Below, one piece after another: positions 6,403 through 10,473 of a DNA stretch of 10,473 bases. The stretch lies in the NCBI GenBank assembly GCA_003649665.1, contig QMSL01000036.1, positions 1 through 10,473 of the forward strand, written 5' to 3'. Position numbers and translations under genes: made by a program. Every line of letters starts with the position of its first letter. The first letter of the stretch is position 1. The stretch is from Thermoprotei archaeon. GTDB taxonomy: Archaea > Thermoproteota > Thermoprotei > QMSL01 > B3-G16. Below the pieces are notes generated by a model, which was not told where the DNA came from, ran no database searches, and worked only from the letters and a program-made list of their open reading frames with translations.

Positions 6403-7485
6403 GTGAAGAAAGTTCGCTTTGGCGTAATTGGATGTGGAAATGTTGCTAATAATTATTACCTACCATATATCGCTGAAGTCGCCGAACTAGTCGTAACATG
6501 TGATAAAGTATTAGAGAGAGCTAAGAGATCAGCTGAATTATGGGGTGCGAAAAGGTATTGTAGTGATCCTGAGGAGGTGTTCTCCGCAGATGATGTCGAT
6601 GCTGTGGTGATCACTACTTCCCACAAGTCTCATGCTGAACTCGCTATACGTGCTGCTGAAGCGGGTAAGCACTTCATAGTTCAAAAACCTGCTGCAATCA
6701 ATATGAATGATTTGGAGAGACTTGTCTCTGCCGTTAAGAAGAGTGGCGTCAAAGCTATATTTGAACCATCTAGTCCCTTCTTCTCTCCTATGGTGAAGAA
6801 GGCAAAAGAACTGATAGATAACAGTGAAATAGGAGAGCCATGTCTCTTCATATCTTACGTAGGGCATTCGGGACCCAAATGGTCAGATTGGTTCTTTAAG
6901 AAGGAGGAAGGTGGAGGGGTCATATACGATCTTGCTGTCTATGGCATTGCTGAATCGGTTTATCTATTTGGCAAGCCTAAGAGTGTAAGCGCGATGGGCT
7001 CGATAGTTCTTGAAAAGCGCTTAATTCTAACTCCAGAAGAGCATACCAGGACCATAGCTCCTGAGTACTACAAAGAGAAGAGACCAATGTATTATCAAGG
7101 AATGGAGCCCACTCTTCCGGTTGAAGTAACTGCATACGATAACTCCATAGTAACCTTATGTTATGAAAATGGACTCATTTCCGTAATATATGGTAATTAC
7201 GTGACGTTCGTTCGTCTTGAAATGCCATCATTACAGATATATGGTCGTAAGGGAAGTATAGTGGTTCCAGTTAGATGGACTGGTGAGTTGAAGGTAGTAA
7301 GAGATGGTAAGGAAGAAGTAATTAAAACGGATAGGCCTCGCCCATATTACGAAGCATCTGTAGATCACTTAATAGAGTGTATAGAGAAGGACATGGAGCC
7401 GCTCCCATATATCGAATGGGGAAAACAAATAACGGAAATAATGATAAAGGCGCATGAGGCTGTTGCTAAGGCTATTACTCTATAG
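6403..7485 (+). CDS. Gfo/Idh/MocA-family NAD(P)-dependent oxidoreductase
   Basis: A cytosolic oxidoreductase of about 360 residues. Members oxidise or reduce hydroxyl groups of sugars, inositols or their derivatives. Numbered from GTG 6403: a Rossmann fold opens with FGVIGCGNVANNYY (dinucleotide loop at 10-15). The family EKP motif appears as Gln94-Lys95-Pro96, keeping the catalytic lysine. GGGVIYDLAVYG at about 170-181 keeps the Asp but has Tyr where many members have His. The C-terminal half is the alpha/beta domain carrying the substrate site. I prefer GTG 6403 to the in-frame GTG 6394 because GGTGG (6393-6397) lies 5 bases before 6403 and overlaps 6394, and because VKKVRFG is the normal family N-terminus. 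T-rich stretches follow the stop. Substrate unknown; it may partner the DegT aminotransferase, but the genes are far apart. Confidence 0.9.
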   Translation: MKKVRFGVIGCGNVANNYYLPYIAEVAELVVTCDKVLERAKRSAELWGAKRYCSDPEEVFSADDVDAVVITTSHKSHAELAIRAAEAGKHFIVQKPAAINMNDLERLVSAVKKSGVKAIFEPSSPFFSPMVKKAKELIDNSEIGEPCLFISYVGHSGPKWSDWFFKKEEGGGVIYDLAVYGIAESVYLFGKPKSVSAMGSIVLEKRLILTPEEHTRTIAPEYYKEKRPMYYQGMEPTLPVEVTAYDNSIVTLCYENGLISVIYGNYVTFVRLEMPSLQIYGRKGSIVVPVRWTGELKVVRDGKEEVIKTDRPRPYYEASVDHLIECIEKDMEPLPYIEWGKQITEIMIKAHEAVAKAITL

Positions 7486-7494
7486 CGATAACCA

Positions 7495-7522
7495 TTTCTT
7501 TTAAAAGGCAGACTTTCTTTTT
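7495..7522 (+). terminator. T-rich terminator region after the oxidoreductase
   Basis: TTTCTTTT (7495-7502) and TTTCTTTTT (7514-7522) begin 10 bases after the stop, with a further pyrimidine tract at 7539-7558. Staggered T-runs of this sort are typical archaeal termination sites. Confidence 0.45.
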
Positions 7523-7590
7523 AACAATAAGTAATAGCTTTCTCTTTCAAGTTCTTTTACCAAGGCTTCATAAGATGTATCTTTCCGAAA

Positions 7591-7612
7591 AAGTTATGCA
7601 AATGCATTACTT
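7591..7612. repeat. Palindromic element, copy 2
   Basis: Arms AAGTTATGCA (7591-7600) and TGCATTACTT (7603-7612) flank AA and pair at 9 of 10 positions. Compared directly with copy 1 (3383-3404), it differs at three of about 25 positions. It lies just upstream of the radical SAM promoter, a good place for an operator. Confidence 0.65.
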
Positions 7613-7624
7613 ATTGAATTAAAG

Positions 7625-7634
7625 CTTTAATAAG
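7625..7634 (+). promoter_or_regulatory. Candidate TATA box of the radical SAM unit
   Basis: CTTTAATAAG is centred about 44 bases before ATG 7674, predicting a transcript start near 7655 and a leader of about 19 bases containing GATGAAGGGA as a weak ribosome site. It is adjacent to the palindrome at 7591-7612, so a bound protein could block or recruit the transcription machinery. Confidence 0.38.
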
Positions 7635-7673
7635 TAACTATAGTGAATGCGAGATTGATGAAGGGAATGCAAT

Positions 7674-8738
7674 ATGCTGTACTTCGTATTTACAACTGGA
7701 CAGTGCAATCTCTCATGCAAATATTGTGGTGGTAGCTTTCAACCAGAAGTAGTCCCTTGGGAGATCCAATATAGCTTAGAGGACCTAATATCCTTCATAT
7801 CTAAGGATAAAGACGCTATAATTGCCTTTTACGGTGGTGAGCCACTTCTCAATGCTGATTTTATCATGAAGGTTATGGACTCTGTTCCCGCAAAGAAGTT
7901 CGTAATACAGACGAACGGGCTTTTAGTTAAGAGGCTTAAAAGAGAATATTGGCTGAGAATGGATGCCGTCCTCCTCTCAATAGATGGACCAAGGGATGTA
8001 ACGGACTATAACAGGGGTAAAGGAGTTTATAATGCCGTTATCAGTGCGGCTAAATACCTTAAGGAAATAGGTTATAGAGGTGATCTAATAGCTAGGATGA
8101 CCATAACTGAGCTCAGCGATATCTATAGGGACGTAATGCACCTATTAGACATTGGTCTTTTTAATCACGTACATTGGCAACTAAATGTGGTATGGTGTCC
8201 TAAATGGAATTTCATGAGATGGGCTTGCTCCTCATACCTTCCTGGGATAAGACGTTTAGTTAAAGCATGGGTGGATGGTCTACTTCAAGGTGAAGTACTC
8301 GGTATAGTACCTTTCTTAGGAATAGCGAAACGGTACATGTACGGAGGCCCAATTCCTCCATGTGGAGCTGGAGAAGAGGCTTTTGCAATACTTCCTAATG
8401 GCAATATCATAGCATGTCCTATAGCCGTCGACGTAAAGTGGGCTTATCTAGGACATATAACAACTCACAATCCATTTGAACTTCCGGGGAAGGTATCCAT
8501 TAGTGAGGACTGTAGATCCTGTCCATATTATAGTATATGTGGTGGTAGATGTCTTTACGCGAATAAGGAACGATATTGGGGAGAGGAAGGCTTTAAGGAA
8601 GTATGTTTCGTCACGAAAAGTACCATAGACATGGTATTACAGGGTATAAAGAAGGTAGAGAATGCCGTAGGTAAGAAAATCCTTCTAAAGATATTTAATT
8701 ATCCAGAATACAACAATACGACTGAGATTATACCCTAG
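7674..8738 (+). CDS. Radical SAM/SPASM protein, putative peptide-modifying enzyme
   Basis: A 354-residue radical SAM enzyme. Cys11-x3-Cys15-x2-Cys18 (CNLSCKYC) binds the [4Fe-4S] cluster that cleaves S-adenosylmethionine; FYGGEPLLN (52-60) is the SAM-binding GGE-type motif. The C-terminus has a complete SPASM set for auxiliary clusters: Cys230, then Gly243 and Cys248, then Cys280-x2-Cys283-x5-Cys289-x3-Cys293, and Cys311. The N-terminus (LYFVFTTGQCNLSCKYCGGSF) resembles, from memory, archaeal proteins annotated as AF1577-family putative peptide-modifying enzymes; that placement is tentative. SPASM enzymes commonly install crosslinks or other changes in ribosomal peptides, but some are anaerobic sulfatase-maturing enzymes. 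No precursor peptide is evident. ATG 7674 is the first usable start, since TGA lies in frame just upstream. The B3/B4 gene starts 10 bases after its stop. Confidence 0.9.
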   Translation: MLYFVFTTGQCNLSCKYCGGSFQPEVVPWEIQYSLEDLISFISKDKDAIIAFYGGEPLLNADFIMKVMDSVPAKKFVIQTNGLLVKRLKREYWLRMDAVLLSIDGPRDVTDYNRGKGVYNAVISAAKYLKEIGYRGDLIARMTITELSDIYRDVMHLLDIGLFNHVHWQLNVVWCPKWNFMRWACSSYLPGIRRLVKAWVDGLLQGEVLGIVPFLGIAKRYMYGGPIPPCGAGEEAFAILPNGNIIACPIAVDVKWAYLGHITTHNPFELPGKVSISEDCRSCPYYSICGGRCLYANKERYWGEEGFKEVCFVTKSTIDMVLQGIKKVENAVGKKILLKIFNYPEYNNTTEIIP

Positions 8739-8742
8739 GGTG
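8738..8742 (+). promoter_or_regulatory. Shine-Dalgarno deciding the B3/B4 gene start
   Basis: GGGTG overlaps the last base of the radical SAM stop codon and sits 6 bases before ATG 8749. It overlaps the alternative GTG 8740, which has no ribosome site of its own. Translation of the two genes is therefore probably coupled. Confidence 0.5.
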
Positions 8743-8748
8743 AATGCT

Positions 8749-9459
8749 ATGTCTATAGAGATAACATGGGACAAGAGTGTGAGCAAACGATATCCCTCAT
8801 TAGCTTTAGGCTATTGTACTATTCGTGGGGTGAACGTTAAAGAAAGGAGTGATGAAATGGATAAATTCATTAAGGGAAAAGAAGAGCAATTGGCTAATTC
8901 GTATTCCCTTGAGGAGTTAAAGAACGTTCGAATAATTCGTCTCTATCGTGATTTCTTCTGGCGTTTAGGAATAGATCCTACGAAGAAAAGGCCTGCATCA
9001 GAAGCCCTATTAAGAAGGATATTAAGGGGGAAAGGACTTCCTAGGATATCTAATGTCGTTGATGCATATAACCTAGCCTCAGCAGAATCACTGATAACAT
9101 TAAGTGCGTACGATCTTGACAAGATAGAACCACCTCTGATGGTGCGTTTCGCCAAACAGGGTGAGGAAGTTATATTGATAGGGATGAGGAAAAGGGTTCT
9201 CTCAGGAAACGAAATAGTGCTTTCCGATAGACGAGGAATCCTATGCGTACTAGTTCATGGTGACGTAGAGAGAACAAAGGTTACTAAGGATACGAGGAAT
9301 GTCCTTATAGTGGCATACGGCGCTCCAGGGATAGACGATAGCTTGTTAATACATGCTATCAAACTGGCTACAACATATATAGTGAAGTTCGCAGGCGGGG
9401 TTGCAACTCAACCGAAAATAGTAAGGGGTAGTGATGAACGTATAAGTGCTGATAAATAG
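8749..9459 (+). CDS. Stand-alone B3/B4-domain protein (PheRS beta-like)
   Basis: A 236-residue protein made almost wholly of the B3/B4 domain, which in phenylalanyl-tRNA synthetase beta subunits belongs to the part that includes the editing site for mischarged tRNA. Visible from ATG 8749: RLYRDFFWRLGIDP (64-77), RPASEALLRR (81-90), GLPRISNVVDAYNLAS (about 96-111) and LSAYDLDKI (about 118-126), the family hallmarks. The end carries a charged tail. Free-standing B3/B4 proteins are widespread in bacteria and archaea; their role is not settled, and trans-editing of tRNA or binding of an amino acid are inferences. ATG 8749 is preferred to GTG 8740 because of GGGTG at 8738-8742. It follows the radical SAM gene directly and precedes the URO-D-like gene by 46 bases, so one transcript is likely. 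Intact and of normal length. Confidence 0.88.
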   Translation: MSIEITWDKSVSKRYPSLALGYCTIRGVNVKERSDEMDKFIKGKEEQLANSYSLEELKNVRIIRLYRDFFWRLGIDPTKKRPASEALLRRILRGKGLPRISNVVDAYNLASAESLITLSAYDLDKIEPPLMVRFAKQGEEVILIGMRKRVLSGNEIVLSDRRGILCVLVHGDVERTKVTKDTRNVLIVAYGAPGIDDSLLIHAIKLATTYIVKFAGGVATQPKIVRGSDERISADK

Positions 9460-9505
9460 CTTTCAGTTTGGGAATAGAATACCCAATTGCCTGAGGAGAA
9501 CGCCT

Positions 9506-10473
9506 ATGAGTTCAAAACATAGAGAAAGAGTGTTTAAGGCGCTTGAACATAAGAAGCCTGATAGAGTCCCTGTTGATGAACCGCCTGGTTGGAGAGAGGA
9601 TATCCTTAAACAGTTACTCGCCTACTTAAATGCTAGCGACGTAGAGGAAGTAAGGAAGATACTAGGCATAGACTTCAGGCTTGTTAGCGCTAAATTCAAA
9701 TATGAACCATGGCAGAAGGATCCGAGTAAGACTATTAACGAGTGGGGAATGGTATTCGAGCCTACATCTACAGGCCTTCACGTAAGGTTCTTCGTTCATC
9801 CCCTTGCCAATGCAAGTACTGCAAAGGAAATATGGGAATATCCTTTTCCTGAACTATCTTCCGAGAGATTTGAAGAGGCCGAGAAGCAAACAAGGATGTG
9901 GAAGTCTAAGTATGTGGTATCCGCAATGATGGAGGCTACGCTATTTGAGCACGCATGGTATCTAAGGGGATTTCAGAACTTCCTGATGGACTTAATCTCA
10001 AGACCTAACATGGCCAATGCACTATTGGATAAGTTGTTGAAATATAAGATAGAAATGACAGGTTACTTCCTCGATATGGGCGTTGATATAATACGCCTTG
10101 GTGATGATGTTGGCTGGCAGAGAGGAATGATATTGTCTCCTGCAATATGGCGTAAATATTTCAAACCGAGGATGTCTACGCTAATAAGTTACATACGGAA
10201 GCATAGCAGCGATGTCGTGTATATATTTTACCATAGCGATGGCTACATAATGCCCATAATACCCGACTTAATAGAGATAGGCGTCCAAATATTGAATCCA
10301 GTACAGCCGGAATGCATGGATCCCGTTGAGATAAAGAGGCTTTATGGAGATAAACTCACGCTTCACGGCACAATAGGTGTTCAATCAATATTGCCATTTG
10401 GAACACCTGATGACGTAAGACAAGAGGTAATTAAGAGGATTAAGGAATGCGGTCTTAATGGAGGCCTCATAAT
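9506..10473 (+). CDS. Uroporphyrinogen decarboxylase-family protein, cut by right edge
   Basis: The first 322 residues of a URO-D superfamily protein; the 3' end is outside the window. MSSKHRERVFKALEHKKPDRVPV is the usual opening of the methyltransferase-like branch. LGDDVGWQRGMILSPAIWRKYFKPRM (with GDDVG at 199-203) and LHGTIGVQ (286-293) are standard segments of the barrel. It is not a good match to true heme-pathway HemE. Corrinoid-dependent methyltransferases of this superfamily bind zinc through an HxC motif plus a later Cys; here the position reads His243-Ser-Asp245, with Cys270 further on, so the zinc site would be altered. Function is thus open: methyl transfer, demethylation or decarboxylation of an unknown substrate. 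GAGGAG (9493-9498) is 7 bases before ATG 9506. It probably shares a transcript with the radical SAM and B3/B4 genes. Confidence 0.85.
   Translation, partial: MSSKHRERVFKALEHKKPDRVPVDEPPGWREDILKQLLAYLNASDVEEVRKILGIDFRLVSAKFKYEPWQKDPSKTINEWGMVFEPTSTGLHVRFFVHPLANASTAKEIWEYPFPELSSERFEEAEKQTRMWKSKYVVSAMMEATLFEHAWYLRGFQNFLMDLISRPNMANALLDKLLKYKIEMTGYFLDMGVDIIRLGDDVGWQRGMILSPAIWRKYFKPRMSTLISYIRKHSSDVVYIFYHSDGYIMPIIPDLIEIGVQILNPVQPECMDPVEIKRLYGDKLTLHGTIGVQSILPFGTPDDVRQEVIKRIKECGLNGGLI

Larger units (their letters stand above)
7526..7638. promoter_or_regulatory. Cluster of AATAAGTAA half-sites before the radical SAM gene
   Basis: AATAAGTAAT occurs at 7526-7535, its exact inverse ATTACTTATT at 7606-7615, and AATAAGTAAC at 7629-7638. 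The second copy is the right arm of the 7591-7612 palindrome and the third overlaps the likely TATA box. The same AATAAGTAATG stands at palindrome copy 1 (3380-3390). Three copies within 113 bases look like operator half-sites rather than chance, though the region is AT-rich. Confidence 0.45.

Noticed and set aside
7575..7622. A 15-codon plus-strand frame (MYLSEKVMQMHYLLN) just before the radical SAM gene, a possible precursor peptide.
   Set aside because: It coincides with the palindrome and half-sites, has no good ribosome site, lies upstream of the likely TATA box and lacks core-peptide features.

Overview
The window reads as a gene-dense stretch of an AT-rich archaeal chromosome, most likely a thermophilic member of the Thermoproteota (Crenarchaeota and relatives). 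Evidence is a ThiI of archaeal type (THUMP plus PP-loop, a CxxC and no rhodanese domain), heavy use of ATA for Ile and AGA/AGG for Arg, GTG starts, TATA-like boxes about 25 bases before starts, and T-run ends without hairpins. The genus cannot be named from what is visible. No rRNA, tRNA, CRISPR array or insertion sequence was recognised.

Layout. Bases 1-211 (minus) hold the open start of an unidentified gene cut by the left edge. At 428-1630 (+) is a DegT/DnrJ/EryC1/StrS-type PLP aminotransferase. Just behind it, on the minus strand at 1632-1757, is a 42-codon relic of seryl-tRNA synthetase covering class II motif 2. At 1920-3281 (+) is a sulfatase-like hydrolase of the alkaline phosphatase superfamily with Thr where formylglycine sulfatases carry Cys or Ser. 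A 549-base gene-free stretch (3282-3830) follows. Two minus-strand genes come next: a secreted, C-terminally membrane-anchored protein of unknown function (3831-4961) and thiI (5137-6339). Divergent from thiI is a Gfo/Idh/MocA oxidoreductase (6403-7485, +). After a T-rich, operator-like intergenic region come a radical SAM/SPASM protein (7674-8738), a B3/B4-domain protein (8749-9459) and a uroporphyrinogen-decarboxylase-family protein cut by the right edge (9506-10473), probably one transcription unit.

How the genes may fit together. The DegT aminotransferase, the Gfo/Idh/MocA dehydrogenase and the sulfatase-like hydrolase belong to families that often occur in carbohydrate or modified-sugar loci, but here they are separately promoted and a joint pathway is only inference. 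ThiI is a housekeeping tRNA-modification (and possibly thiamine) enzyme. The radical SAM/SPASM and B3/B4 genes are tightly packed and are the most intriguing unit: the radical SAM protein resembles archaeal putative peptide-modifying enzymes, yet no precursor peptide is evident.

Most notable non-coding signals: a 22-base imperfect palindrome that occurs twice, 4.2 kb apart and both times between genes (3383-3404 and 7591-7612), the second within a cluster of AATAAGTAA half-sites before the radical SAM gene; and the seryl-tRNA synthetase relic, which shows that at least one of the gaps is decayed coding sequence.
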